From JAMHWF01 sp035911095 (GTDB taxonomy: Bacteria > Pseudomonadota > Gammaproteobacteria > Burkholderiales > Burkholderiaceae_C): DNA of 64,000 nt. The notes below the pieces were generated by a model. The model made no database searches and had not been told where the DNA came from. It worked only from the letters and a program-made list of their open reading frames with translations. Of the stretch, positions 14,703 through 22,998 are shown piece after piece. The stretch is from contig JAMHWF010000044.1 in the NCBI GenBank assembly GCA_035911095.1, positions 1-64,000 on the forward strand, in the 5' to 3' direction. A program made the position numbers and the translations under genes. Position 1 is the first letter of the stretch; the number at the start of each line of letters is the position of its first letter.

Positions 14703-15245
14703 TCAGGCGAACAGGTCGCCCTGCAGGGCGACCGCACGGACCTGTTGGTTGATCCACTGCGGATTGCGGGCGAGTTGCAGTTCGACCCACTCCGGGTTGC
14801 GGGCGACGGCTTCGCGCACCCACTCGGGGTAGCGCGTCAGCGTGGCTTCCAGCCAGCGCTTCACGCCGTGGCGGATGCGGCTGCGGATCTCTTCGGCGTC
14901 GACGAGGCCGCAGTAGGCAATCGGCGACAGCGGGCTGCAGCCGACGACGCGCAGGCAGTTCACGAACGAGAACGGCCGTGAGTCCTTCTCGCGCTCGGTG
15001 AACACCCAGCGCAGCGTGTCGAGCTTGGCTTCGAGCGGCGTCTCGGGGTCCGAGAGCGCCTCGACTTCTTGCAGCAGGCGCCAGTGCAGGAACACGACGT
15101 CCTGCTCGGTCCAGTCCATGGACTCGGCGCCGGCTTGGGTGGTGCCGTCGTCCTCAGTGAGGACGCCTTCAAACGAATCACAGAGAACGCCCGCTGCGAA
15201 CAGCGGTGCGCGGGAACGTTCGAGCGATGCTCGGGGGTGTGGCAT
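14703..15245 (-). CDS. Hypothetical protein (180 aa)
   Basis: Not recognised. The first 45 residues look disordered. Then comes a conserved-looking helical domain (DWTEQDVVFLHWRLLQEVEALSDPETPL) and a C-terminal run of similar units, YPEWVREAVARNPEWVELQLARNPQWINQQV, in which a xPxWxxxxxARN pattern repeats three times. ATG 15245 is chosen because GGAGG lies five bases upstream. First gene of the leftward block and divergent from the DUF1845 gene across 491 bp. Confidence 0.7.
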   Translation of the reverse strand: MPHPRASLERSRAPLFAAGVLCDSFEGVLTEDDGTTQAGAESMDWTEQDVVFLHWRLLQEVEALSDPETPLEAKLDTLRWVFTEREKDSRPFSFVNCLRVVGCSPLSPIAYCGLVDAEEIRSRIRHGVKRWLEATLTRYPEWVREAVARNPEWVELQLARNPQWINQQVRAVALQGDLFA

Positions 15246-15736
15246 GTTGGCCTCCATGGGGAACGCGGAGGCCATGACCGCCCACGGGGCGATGGCCCCA
15301 CGGGGTGATGAATGCCGGCTCGGAGCCGGTGGCTGACTTCAAGGGCTGGCGGGGCGCGGCGCGTGCCGCGTGATCGGGATGCCAGCAACCGATCGAAGCG
15401 CGCGTTGCAGCCGTTGGCCGCACGAGGCCTGGGCAGTCAACGGCTCGAAAGCGCGCTCGGGGTGCGTTGCGGTCGCAGCGTTCAAGCTGCCCGCATGTGC
15501 ACAAGTATCAACAGGGCTTGCCGAAGTGGACGCAGGGCCAGCTGCTGCGTGTGCGAAAGGTAGCGAGGCGAACGCAGGCGGTCAACGGGGTTGCCGACGT
15601 GCGGCGCAGGCTGATGGCGAAACCACCGTCGCCGAGCGGCCGTTTCGCGTGGCGATGGGTGCCGGCCGCGGCGAACACTGGCCGCCAGCGCGTCCTCAGC
15701 GTGACTGTTGCGGTGTGATTGATGCGGGAGAGGCCC
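15246..15736. other. Divergent intergenic region
   Basis: A 491-bp gap between leftward and rightward gene blocks, so promoters for both directions are expected here. Reading frames present are short or Arg-rich shadows. No clear -35/-10 pair or operator could be singled out. Confidence 0.45.
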
Positions 15737-16531
15737 ATGCACAACGATGTACTGCCAACGACCACCAGCCTGCAGATCGTGCGGGTGGACCAGGGTGGCG
15801 TGAACGAGCGCATCCTCGCGCGCGAGGCCAAGGTCGACTACCGGCGTGTCGAGGCGGCGAGCGTGAAGATGCCGGCCTGCTTCACCAGTGCCGAAGGCAA
15901 GCGCCTGTTCGTGCGCATGTTCGCGACGCTGCAACTCAACGCCCATTTCATCTCCGTGATCGCACGCACGCGCCTGGACCCCGAGGACGTTGCGCGCGTC
16001 GAGACCGCGCTGCGCGAGCGCCTGGATGCCGTCTCGGCCGCGCTCGACCGCGCCATCGATGGTGCCGAAGCGCTCTTCAAGGCGCACGGGATCACGCGGG
16101 TGGCGACCTACGACACCCGCGCCCTGGAGATCGAGGTGGGCGTGCTGTCGTCGAGCGGCCGGCGCTACCTGGAACTGCTCGGCAAGCTCGACCAGCTGAT
16201 GCCCTTGCTGCAGACGCTGGAGATCCACGAGGTCATCACGACGCGCGAGGTGGACAAGCAACGCGCGCTGGTGAAGCGCCAGGTGCGCGGCGTCGCCACG
16301 GCGGCACGCAACTTCGCGTCGGGACTGCGGCGGCGCATGAACGCACCCGAGGTCGAGATCGAGGGGCAGGGTGAATCGGTCGAAGATGCGACACGCGACG
16401 ATGCGAATGCCCTGGCCGGCCAAGACGCGGCGATCTCCGCCTTGCCGTCCGCCGAGCCAGTGGCCGAGGCTGGCGCATCTGGCGACGGCGAGAACGATGA
16501 AACCCCGGCGCCGCGAGTCGCCACCGCGTAG
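15737..16531 (+). CDS. DUF1845/AcaB-like conjugative element protein
   Basis: A 264-residue soluble protein resembling the DUF1845 (AcaB-like, PFL_4669-type) proteins of integrative conjugative elements. It has an N-terminal strand region, a FTSAEGKRLFVRMFATLQLNA block, a long central helix, and SSSGRRYLELLGKLDQLMPLLQTLEI; the last 60 residues are Ala/Glu-rich and probably disordered. AcaB of IncA/C plasmids activates the FlhDC-like AcaCD genes, which would fit the FlhC/FlhD-like pair in this window. ATG 15737 follows GGGAGAGG. Family assignment is moderately sure; regulatory role is inferred. Confidence 0.6.
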   Translation: MHNDVLPTTTSLQIVRVDQGGVNERILAREAKVDYRRVEAASVKMPACFTSAEGKRLFVRMFATLQLNAHFISVIARTRLDPEDVARVETALRERLDAVSAALDRAIDGAEALFKAHGITRVATYDTRALEIEVGVLSSSGRRYLELLGKLDQLMPLLQTLEIHEVITTREVDKQRALVKRQVRGVATAARNFASGLRRRMNAPEVEIEGQGESVEDATRDDANALAGQDAAISALPSAEPVAEAGASGDGENDETPAPRVATA

Positions 16532-16912
16532 CGCCCGCGCAAGGCCGCCGTTTCGGAGGCGCGTGCTTTGATCGACGTGCACTCAGCGACCGCTGCCGCT
16601 ACGGTCTCACGCAGGCGCATAGCGGCTCCACGGGCGCAGCGCTTCTCCCATCGAGATCGATGGCGTCGCAGTCGACACCTGCCTTGATTCCGCTTGAGGC
16701 GACCAGCGGCAACGCTGGTATCCCGCCATCAGCGACCACCTTTTTCAGGGCCGGGCATCAGCGCCGGTTCGCATGAACCGCCAGCTGGGAACGCACTGGC
16801 GGTGGACCTGGAGTCTTCGCGTTCCTCTCCGCAGCGATCCGACCGTGACCCTTCGCTGTCGCAATGAGCTGGTCATGCCTTCCGGCGGAGCCGTACGCCG
16901 CGGAGACCGAAC
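16532..16912. other. Intergenic region without a recognised gene
   Basis: A 381-bp gap between two rightward genes. Frames are short and lack supported starts. No repeat, terminator or RNA gene recognised. Confidence 0.45.
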
Positions 16913-17188
16913 ATGCCCACGCGAACCTCTTTGCCCGGCAGCGCCGCCGCTGCCACGCCCTTGCGCGCGATCGAGTCAGGCGCGGCCACCAACCCCTCGC
17001 CCTGCTTGCCCGACACGGGCTTCCTGCGCCAGCGTCAGGTGCTCGCGTTTGTGCCGATTTCGAAGTCCACGCTGTGGCGTCAGGTCCGTGCGCGCTCGTT
17101 TCCGAGCCCGGTGAAGCTGTCGGCAGGGGTCACGGCCTGGCGCGCCGAAGACGTGCGCCGCTGGATCACCGAGCAGGGCGGCAGCTAG
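16913..17188 (+). CDS. AlpA-family helix-turn-helix regulator
   Basis: A 91-residue protein. The C-terminal 55 residues are a MerR/excisionase-like wHTH of the AlpA type: FLRQRQVLAFVPISKSTLWR, then RSFPSPVKLSAGVTAWRAEDV and RRWI. The N-terminal 35 residues are low-complexity. AlpA-like proteins activate integrase or excision genes of prophages and islands. ATG 16913 follows GGAG. Its stop directly abuts the stop of the convergent ACT-domain gene. Confidence 0.82.
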   Translation: MPTRTSLPGSAAAATPLRAIESGAATNPSPCLPDTGFLRQRQVLAFVPISKSTLWRQVRARSFPSPVKLSAGVTAWRAEDVRRWITEQGGS

Positions 17189-17611
17189 CTAGACGGCGGG
17201 CCGCGCCGAGGGGCGCGGCGGTGCCGAAATCGACGCCAGCACCTTCAGTGCCTGCTGTGAATGACGGGTCGGCACGAACAGGTGATCGTGGTGGTAGCCC
17301 GCGACGACGTTGCACGGGATGTCGGCGTCGGCCAGCCGGCCGGCCAGCGTCGCGATGAAACCCACGGCGTCGAGTGCCGAATGCACCGTGAGGGTGATGA
17401 GGTGCGACTCGAAGACGTAGGGCACGGCCGAGACGTCCGCCTGGGCCTTCTCGACGATCGCGGTCATCCCCTCCGCCTCACGAAAAGTGCAGATCGGCTC
17501 CAGGCCGGGTGGGATGCGGAAGTCCGGGAAACTGCAGTAGACGAAGGTCTCGGGGTGCAACTGCGGGGCCATCTCGCGCCGCAGGGTGTCGAGGTCACGT
17601 TCGCCACTCAT
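17189..17611 (-). CDS. ACT-domain protein
   Basis: A 140-residue soluble protein of the COG3602 type, with two ACT-like halves: TFVYCSFPDFRIP...PICTFREAEGMTAIVEKA and ITLTVHSALDAVGFIATLAGRLADADIPCNVVAGYHHDHLFVP. ACT domains bind small ligands, often amino acids; this family has no assigned pathway. ATG 17611 follows AAGGAG. It lies beside the desaturase/transporter genes and an ArgP-like regulator, a context that could involve amino-acid sensing, but no direct link is visible. Confidence 0.8.
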   Translation of the reverse strand: MSGERDLDTLRREMAPQLHPETFVYCSFPDFRIPPGLEPICTFREAEGMTAIVEKAQADVSAVPYVFESHLITLTVHSALDAVGFIATLAGRLADADIPCNVVAGYHHDHLFVPTRHSQQALKVLASISAPPRPSARPAV

Positions 17612-17699
17612 CCGGGGCTCTCCTTTGCGTGTGTGGGAAGGCTGGTTTCTGTAACTGATTATGAGGACTCGGCGAGGCTTCTCGCGGTTCGAGGTCGCG

Positions 17700-17768
17700 G
17701 TTTAGCGAAGCTCACCGAGGGCCAAAGTTGCTAAACGCCGCCTCAGGGGCGCGACGCGCTGCTAGCGT
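17700..17768 (+). promoter_or_regulatory. Candidate regulated promoter of the desaturase-transporter operon
   Basis: A perfect inverted repeat GTTTAGC (17700-17706), N23, GCTAAAC (17730-17736) is followed by CTAGC at 17762-17766. The CTAAACG-N24-CTAGC arrangement recurs with identical spacing at 21039-21074, beside the ArgP-like regulator. TAGCGT (17763-17768) could be the -10; no good -35 is present, which fits an activator-dependent promoter. Confidence 0.4.
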
Positions 17769-17859
17769 CGATACCCGGGCCTTTGCAAAGGCGTTTCCAC
17801 TTGGCGCGAAGCCGGTGGGGCGCGCGATGCGTTGCCGCCTGGGGAAGGAGTTTCCGGAC

Positions 17860-18804
17860 ATGTTGACGCATTCGGAAGTCCTCGGGGACCAGTCGGCACT
17901 GCGCGCGCAACTGCATCGCGACGGCGACGCGCACCGCGAGCTGCTGCGACTGAACTGGGCGCGGCCACTCGGCGACATTGCCTTCGATTGGGCCGCCATC
18001 CTGGCCGCGACGGCGGCGGTGGCGTGGATCGGGCTCGAGACGTTGCCGCTCGCGCTGCTGGTCGTTGCGAACCGGCAGCGCGCCCTGGGCAACATCCTGC
18101 ACGATGCCGGTCATCGCAACCTCTGCCGAACGCTGCACGTGAACGATGCCGTCGCGGGGCTGCTCGTCGCGCCTTTGGTGTTCGCGTCGCTCGAGAGCTA
18201 TCGAGCGGACCACTTCAAGCACCACATGCAGCTCGGTGCCGCAGGGGGTGATCCCGACCTGATGGATCCACCGGACGCACTGCCTGACCATTGGCTGTCG
18301 AGCTATCTGCGCCAAGTCTTCTCGCTGCGAGCCTGGTGGGGCAACTTCCTCGGGCACCTCGGGGCTGTGGGCGTGCCATGGTCGGCCCGGGTCGGAATCG
18401 CGGCCTGGTGGCTCGGGGCGCTTGCGCTGCTGTTCGAGTTCACAGGCGCGCAGTTCACGCTGACGTTCATCGGCCTGTGGCTGCTGGCGCGGGCGACGGT
18501 CTTCCACCTGATCACAACACTCCGCGAGATGTGCGACCACTTCGGCCTGCAGCCGGGCGGCATCCTGAGCTTCACGCGCGACATGGCGGTGCGCGGCCCT
18601 GCGCGCTGGCTGATCCACCCGCGCAACAACGGCTACCACCTGACCCATCACCTGCTGCCGGCCGTTCCCTACTACCGTCTGCCGCGAGCGCATGCGCTCT
18701 TCCGGCGCCTGCCCGCGTACCGGGCGCATGGGACGGTCTGTGACGCGTACTTCGCCGGTCCCGCCGCGGTCGTGCGGGCCTGGGAGCGGGAGGCAAGATC
18801 ATGA
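17860..18804 (+). CDS. Membrane fatty acid desaturase family protein
   Basis: A 314-residue protein with the three histidine boxes of membrane di-iron desaturases: HDAGHRN, HFKHH and HLTHHLLP. Hydrophobic segments at about 40-60, 95-110 and 190-225 would anchor it in the inner membrane. It would introduce a double bond or hydroxyl into an acyl chain or related lipid; the substrate cannot be read from the sequence. ATG 17860 follows GGAAGGAG; in-frame codons upstream are Arg-rich and unlikely. It overlaps the next gene by 4 bp (ATGA), so it is co-translated with the transporter. Confidence 0.85.
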   Translation: MLTHSEVLGDQSALRAQLHRDGDAHRELLRLNWARPLGDIAFDWAAILAATAAVAWIGLETLPLALLVVANRQRALGNILHDAGHRNLCRTLHVNDAVAGLLVAPLVFASLESYRADHFKHHMQLGAAGGDPDLMDPPDALPDHWLSSYLRQVFSLRAWWGNFLGHLGAVGVPWSARVGIAAWWLGALALLFEFTGAQFTLTFIGLWLLARATVFHLITTLREMCDHFGLQPGGILSFTRDMAVRGPARWLIHPRNNGYHLTHHLLPAVPYYRLPRAHALFRRLPAYRAHGTVCDAYFAGPAAVVRAWEREARS

Positions 18805-20069
18805 CGACACGGGTGCTCGGCACGCTGCAGGTGGCAGCCCTTCTGGTGTCGGCGAGCTACGGCATCGGCTTCTTGTTCGGGTCGGGCGAGATGGCGCTGT
18901 CGCACGGCATGGCGGGCGGTCTGTACGGTGTCGCGACCGCGCTGGGCATGCTGGCGCTTGCGACCTTCGCGGGCAGGTTGTGGAAGCTCGGCGTACCGGT
19001 CTGGGAACTGTTCGGGCAGGGCTTCGGCCAGCCGATCCAGCGTGCCGTGGCCTTCCTGTCCCTGGTCTGGATGAGCGGTGTCCTGGCGGCCCAGATCGCG
19101 GGCGGTGTCGCCATTGCGCGGGTGATCGGCCTGCCGGGGTACTTGTCCCAGGCGCTGGTGCTGGCGCTGATCCTCGGCGCATCCAGGCTCGACCTGCGTG
19201 TCGCATCGCGCCTGTTCGCCGCCTGCCTGCTGGCGAGCGCGCTGGTGCTGCTCTACGCGCTGGCCGATGCGGGCGGCCTGGCGGTGTACGCGCAGGCGGC
19301 GCCACGGTTCGTGAGCGACCTCGGCGGGTTCAGCACGTCCCGGCTGGTGTCCATCGTGCTGGCCGTCGGGCTGCTCGTGTGCCTGGGCGCGGACTACCAC
19401 CAGTTCGTGCTGGCCGCGCGCCGTCCGCTGGTCGCGGCCGCAGGCTGCGCGCTCGCCGGCGTCATCCTGATCGCCGTCGCCTTCCTGCCGCCGGCCCTGG
19501 TGCTGGCGCTACGGGGTTCGGGCGAACTGGACGGGCTGCCGGACGCGAAACAGGTGATCCCGTTTGCGCTGGGGCGCGCGGCGGATGGGGTGTGGCCGGG
19601 ATCGCAGGCACTGCTGCTTGCAGCGTTGTCGACGGCGGCGCTGGGGTCGGGCGCGGCGATCGTGCGTGCCATGGCCAGCGCGATGGCGGCTGCGGTACCC
19701 GGCGCGCGCGATACGAACCACGTGGGCTGGTCGATGGCCGCGCTCGCCGCCGGTGGCCTGCTGGCCGCGCGCGGGCAGGGCATCGTCGAGACCATGGTGT
19801 CGGTGAACGTGGTCTATCTCGCCAGTGTCGGGTGGCTGTTCGTTCTGCTATTGCGCGGAGCGACCCTTCCAGCGGGCCAGGCAGGCCTCGTGATGGGATC
19901 TGGATTGGCCGCGTCGGGTGCTGTCTACCTGGCAGGGTGGACGGGCTGGATCAAGGGCGACGCCGACACGGTGTCGCTGATCGGAGGACTCGGTGTGTCG
20001 GCCATCGTGGGCCTGATCTGCGCGATGGGTGGGCCCAGGTCAATCGGCGTCGGTGGCCTTCGGCGCTGA
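18801..20069 (+). CDS. Sodium:solute symporter-like membrane protein
   Basis: A 422-residue integral membrane protein with about 11-12 hydrophobic segments and the general layout of the SSS/LeuT fold (first helix VAALLVSASYGIGFLFGSGE, with an unwound Gly-rich stretch). It would move a solute with Na+ or H+ across the inner membrane; the substrate is unknown. It starts inside the desaturase stop codon (ATGA), indicating a two-gene operon. Its last 30 bp overlap the 3' end of the convergent ArgP-like gene, so transcription of one could affect the other. Confidence 0.72.
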   Translation: MTTRVLGTLQVAALLVSASYGIGFLFGSGEMALSHGMAGGLYGVATALGMLALATFAGRLWKLGVPVWELFGQGFGQPIQRAVAFLSLVWMSGVLAAQIAGGVAIARVIGLPGYLSQALVLALILGASRLDLRVASRLFAACLLASALVLLYALADAGGLAVYAQAAPRFVSDLGGFSTSRLVSIVLAVGLLVCLGADYHQFVLAARRPLVAAAGCALAGVILIAVAFLPPALVLALRGSGELDGLPDAKQVIPFALGRAADGVWPGSQALLLAALSTAALGSGAAIVRAMASAMAAAVPGARDTNHVGWSMAALAAGGLLAARGQGIVETMVSVNVVYLASVGWLFVLLLRGATLPAGQAGLVMGSGLAASGAVYLAGWTGWIKGDADTVSLIGGLGVSAIVGLICAMGGPRSIGVGGLRR

Positions 20070-20993
20070 AGCTGCCGCCTCAGGCGGCTCCTGCGCCGCG
20101 CGTGGCAGCAGTTGGGCGTGTGCATGGCCGACGACCAGGTTCGTGATCTCGCGCGAGAGAGGTGGCTCCAGCTCCCAGTGATGCCAGTGCAGGTTGACGA
20201 GCACCGGTTCATCGGGTGCGAGGTCGACGAGTTCGCCGCGCCCGGCTGCCGCGGCGGCCTGCAGGCTCGGCACCAGCCCATAGCCGATCCCGGCGGCAAC
20301 ACCCTCCATCAGGATCATCGGCGAGGGCAGGTAGTGGCGCGGGTAGCGCTCCACGGCGAAGCTGAAACGTCGCTTGAGGAAGTCGTCGTGCAGTGAATCC
20401 TTCCGGTTGAACAGGATGGCCGGCGCGACGAGAACTGCCTGCACGTTCAGTCCGTTCGGAAAGTGTTCCGCCGCAAAGGCCGGCGTGGCGTAGCAGCGGT
20501 ACTCCATCGCGCCCAGGCATTCGGCCAGAAAGCCGCCGGCGGGTTTGGCATCGGTGGACACGCAGCCGATGACCTCGCCACGTGCCAGGCGCCCCGACGT
20601 GTGGTCCTGGTCGTCGGTGACGATCTCCAGCGCCACCTGCCGGCGCAGCAGCAGTTCCCACAAGGCGCGCGGAAACCAGGTCGCGAGTGAGTCGGCATTG
20701 ACCGCGATGGCCAGCGGCACTGGCACATGCGGGCCGGCCTGGGGTTTGAGTTCGTTCAACGTCGCGCCTTCGAGCAGGCGCAGCGCCTTGACGTGGCGCA
20801 GCAGAACCTCGCCCGCGGCAGTCGGCACGACGGGCTTCTCGCGAACCAGCAGCACCGTCGTCAACGACTCCTCGAGGGCCTTGATGCGCTGTGACACCGC
20901 CCCGCGCGTGATGTTGAGCAATGCCGCGGCGCGCTCGAAGCTGTGCGCCTCGGCCACCGTCGCGAAGGTTTCCAGCTGATCGCGATCGAGCAT
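20040..20993 (-). CDS. LysR-family regulator, ArgP-like
   Basis: A 317-residue LysR-type regulator. The wHTH is at the N-terminus (residues 1-60, FERAAALLNITRGAVSQRIKALE), and the effector domain has the ArgP/LysG hallmark LAIAVNADSLATWFPRAL plus RGEVIGCVS and HFPNGL. ArgP senses basic amino acids and controls exporters and other genes. The C-terminus has an extra Ala-rich tail. It is convergent with the desaturase-transporter operon and probably controls it; the shared motif at 17731 and 21039 supports this. ATG 20993 is the first in frame, preceded by a purine-rich AAGAAG. Confidence 0.87.
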   Translation of the reverse strand: MLDRDQLETFATVAEAHSFERAAALLNITRGAVSQRIKALEESLTTVLLVREKPVVPTAAGEVLLRHVKALRLLEGATLNELKPQAGPHVPVPLAIAVNADSLATWFPRALWELLLRRQVALEIVTDDQDHTSGRLARGEVIGCVSTDAKPAGGFLAECLGAMEYRCYATPAFAAEHFPNGLNVQAVLVAPAILFNRKDSLHDDFLKRRFSFAVERYPRHYLPSPMILMEGVAAGIGYGLVPSLQAAAAAGRGELVDLAPDEPVLVNLHWHHWELEPPLSREITNLVVGHAHAQLLPRAAQEPPEAAASAPKATDAD

Positions 20994-21038
20994 TCTTCTT
21001 GCCCCCTGTTCAGCGTTTCTGCGTGCCGACGAAACTCC

Positions 21039-21076
21039 CTAAACGTCGATCGGCCGCGACGCCTTCCACCTAGCAT
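21039..21076 (+). promoter_or_regulatory. Second copy of the CTAAACG-N24-CTAGC element
   Basis: CTAAACG (21039-21045) and CTAGC (21070-21074) occur with the same 31-bp pitch as upstream of the desaturase gene, and an intervening GCGACGC is also shared. It lies 46 bp upstream of the ArgP-like start. Orientation is the same as the desaturase copy, so it may be a regulator-binding site used for autoregulation, or a promoter reading right. Confidence 0.4.
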
Positions 21077-21319
21077 TTCGACACCGACGTTCCCATGGAG
21101 TGGCTCGTTGATATTGGCGCAGGAAACGGCGCGGTGTGCGCGCTCGGGTTGCACCCGGTAACTAAACCGCGAATCGCTTGTCAGTGGAGATTGATGGACA
21201 GCGGTCGCCATTGAATGAGCCAGTGCCGATACCTCTGGCCGGGCCGCGTGGTTTTGGCTGTCCGCGCAGGAATCTCTTGGGAACGATGGACATGTTCGAC
21301 AGCAGTCGGAGGGCATGCC

Positions 21320-22258
21320 ATGGAAGACGATGAACCAGGTTCCACGGGGGCCGCCGCGATACAGGCGGTGGCCATGCTGCGTGCGGTGATCGACGGCCGC
21401 ACCTACGAATCGGTGGCCGCGGATTTCGGCATCACGCGCACCGCCGTGGAGCGGCGCGTCAAGGCGGTGGCGATCCGCCTGTGCAGGGAGGTGGGCATCG
21501 AGGGCATGAACGACGGTGCCACCGCTTTCGTGCGGCGCCTGCGCGAGCGGCGCGAGGCTATCCTGCACGCCCTGGAGCGGTTCGAGCCTGCCGCGGGCCA
21601 CGCTCCGAAAGGGGATCGGGTCGTGAGCGCGGACGAGATCGCCCGGGCGGTGTTGCGCATCCGCGGCCGCAGCGCCCAGCCCGCGCGCGACGTGGCCTTG
21701 TTCTACACGCTGTTCGTCACCGGCGCGCGCCCGCTCGAAATCGTGCGGCTGCGCGTCCGTGACTACCTGCAGGCCGGCGGTGAGGTACGCCGAGAGTCGG
21801 AACTGCCGGCGAGCGCCAGCATCTCCGGGAAATCAAGACCGCTCTACTTCGCCAGCCGCAAGTTGGACGACGCGCTGGACGCCTATCTCGCGGAACGAGT
21901 GGCTCGGGGCCATGGCATCGCGGACAGCAGCGCCTACCGAGGTCTCGATCCGGACGGCCCCTTGTTCCTGAGTGCGACGGGCGAAGGCTTCCGCATCACG
22001 CAGTACGGTGCCGAGGGTCGGCGGCGCTGCCTGTGCCGCCCGATCCTCGAGACCTACCGCAAGCTGTTCCGCTACGCCGAACTGGAGTGGGCGACACCGC
22101 TATCGATCCGCCGAACGGTGGTGGCTCGCCTGTACGACCGCGGTGCCGACGAAGAACAGGTCGGCCTGGTGCTTGGTATCAGCGAACGCAGCGCGGTGCG
22201 CGAGCAGTTCCCGCGTGCCCGACCCACCATGGCGAGCCTGGTGCAGGAACTGGTCTGA
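21320..22258 (+). CDS. Tyrosine-recombinase-fold protein with degenerate active site
   Basis: A 312-residue protein. The N-terminal third contains a helix-turn-helix (YESVAADFGITRTAVERRVK, about 29-48). The C-terminal two thirds follow the tyrosine recombinase fold: box I arginine R137 in TGARPLEIVRLR, a beta-hairpin lysine K171, and box II arginine in SIRRTVVARLYDRGADEEQVGLVLGI. The second histidine position is I287, the first histidine is missing before the arginine, and the position of the nucleophilic tyrosine is F297 (REQF), with no Tyr after it. It is therefore probably a DNA-binding, non-cleaving relative, perhaps a regulator or accessory factor. ATG 21320 follows GGAGGG. Confidence 0.7.
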   Translation: MEDDEPGSTGAAAIQAVAMLRAVIDGRTYESVAADFGITRTAVERRVKAVAIRLCREVGIEGMNDGATAFVRRLRERREAILHALERFEPAAGHAPKGDRVVSADEIARAVLRIRGRSAQPARDVALFYTLFVTGARPLEIVRLRVRDYLQAGGEVRRESELPASASISGKSRPLYFASRKLDDALDAYLAERVARGHGIADSSAYRGLDPDGPLFLSATGEGFRITQYGAEGRRRCLCRPILETYRKLFRYAELEWATPLSIRRTVVARLYDRGADEEQVGLVLGISERSAVREQFPRARPTMASLVQELV

Positions 22259-22518
22259 GCGTATCGCATGCGGCTCTGTCGTCTGTGCGGAGCAGTGTCG
22301 ACCACCGAAGCGATGAGACTGGAGTCCACTTTGCAGTCAGCATTGCGCTGATAGGAGTCTGGTTGCTGCTCGATTAGCGGAACTGCCCGCCAACGCAGTT
22401 GCCAACCCCAGCCCTCATAGTGCGGGGTGTCGTCGATGGAAACCTCGATATCGACAGCACAAGTCGGCGGCGGCCAGCGCGGGCACGTCGTTCGTCTGAC
22501 TTCGTTCGGCGCCGGCCA

Positions 22519-22998
22519 TCAGGTGGCCCGACGACGTGGCCGCCCTGGTTGCAACCCGACGGTCGTGCCGAGCGCGCGACGTGCCAGGGCTGCCTGCCCG
22601 GCGCCCTCACGGGCGAGCGTGTCGATGATCGGGCAGTCGGGCCGGTCGTCACCATGGCAGCAGTGCACCAGATGCGCCAGCGTGGCCTTCATCGACTGCA
22701 ATTCCCTCAGCTTCTCGTCAAGCTCTTCGATGTGCGCCTGTGCCAAGGCACGAACCTGCCGGCTCGGCCGCTTTCGGTCCTGCCACAGACCGAGCAGCTC
22801 GCGAATCTGTTCGATGGAGAAACCCAGGTCGCGCGACTGGCGGACGAAGCGCAGCGTGCTGATTTCCTTGGCGGTGTACTGCCGGTAGCCAGAGTCGGTG
22901 CGTGCCGCCTCGGGGAACAGCCCGACGCTCTCGTAGTGGCGGATCATCTTCGCCGACACGCCCGAAGCTTTGGCGGCTTCACCGATGTTCATGCTCAT
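22519..22998 (-). CDS. cueR: Cu(I)-responsive MerR-family regulator CueR
   Basis: A 159-residue MerR-family protein. The wHTH is MNIGEAAKASGVSAKMIRHYESVGL, then the dimerisation helix, and a Cys-containing end (HCCHGDDRPDCPIIDTLA) matching the CueR metal loop pattern with downstream CPI. In response to cytoplasmic Cu(I) it activates copper export promoters by twisting 19-bp-spacer promoters. Its ATG overlaps the copA stop (ATGA), so it is coupled to copA; an internal ATG at 22992 is an alternative start. The C-terminus has an extra Arg-rich tail of about 25 residues. Its likely targets are the three CueR-type boxes at 25485, 25562 and 25939. Confidence 0.9.
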   Translation of the reverse strand: MSMNIGEAAKASGVSAKMIRHYESVGLFPEAARTDSGYRQYTAKEISTLRFVRQSRDLGFSIEQIRELLGLWQDRKRPSRQVRALAQAHIEELDEKLRELQSMKATLAHLVHCCHGDDRPDCPIIDTLAREGAGQAALARRALGTTVGLQPGRPRRRAT

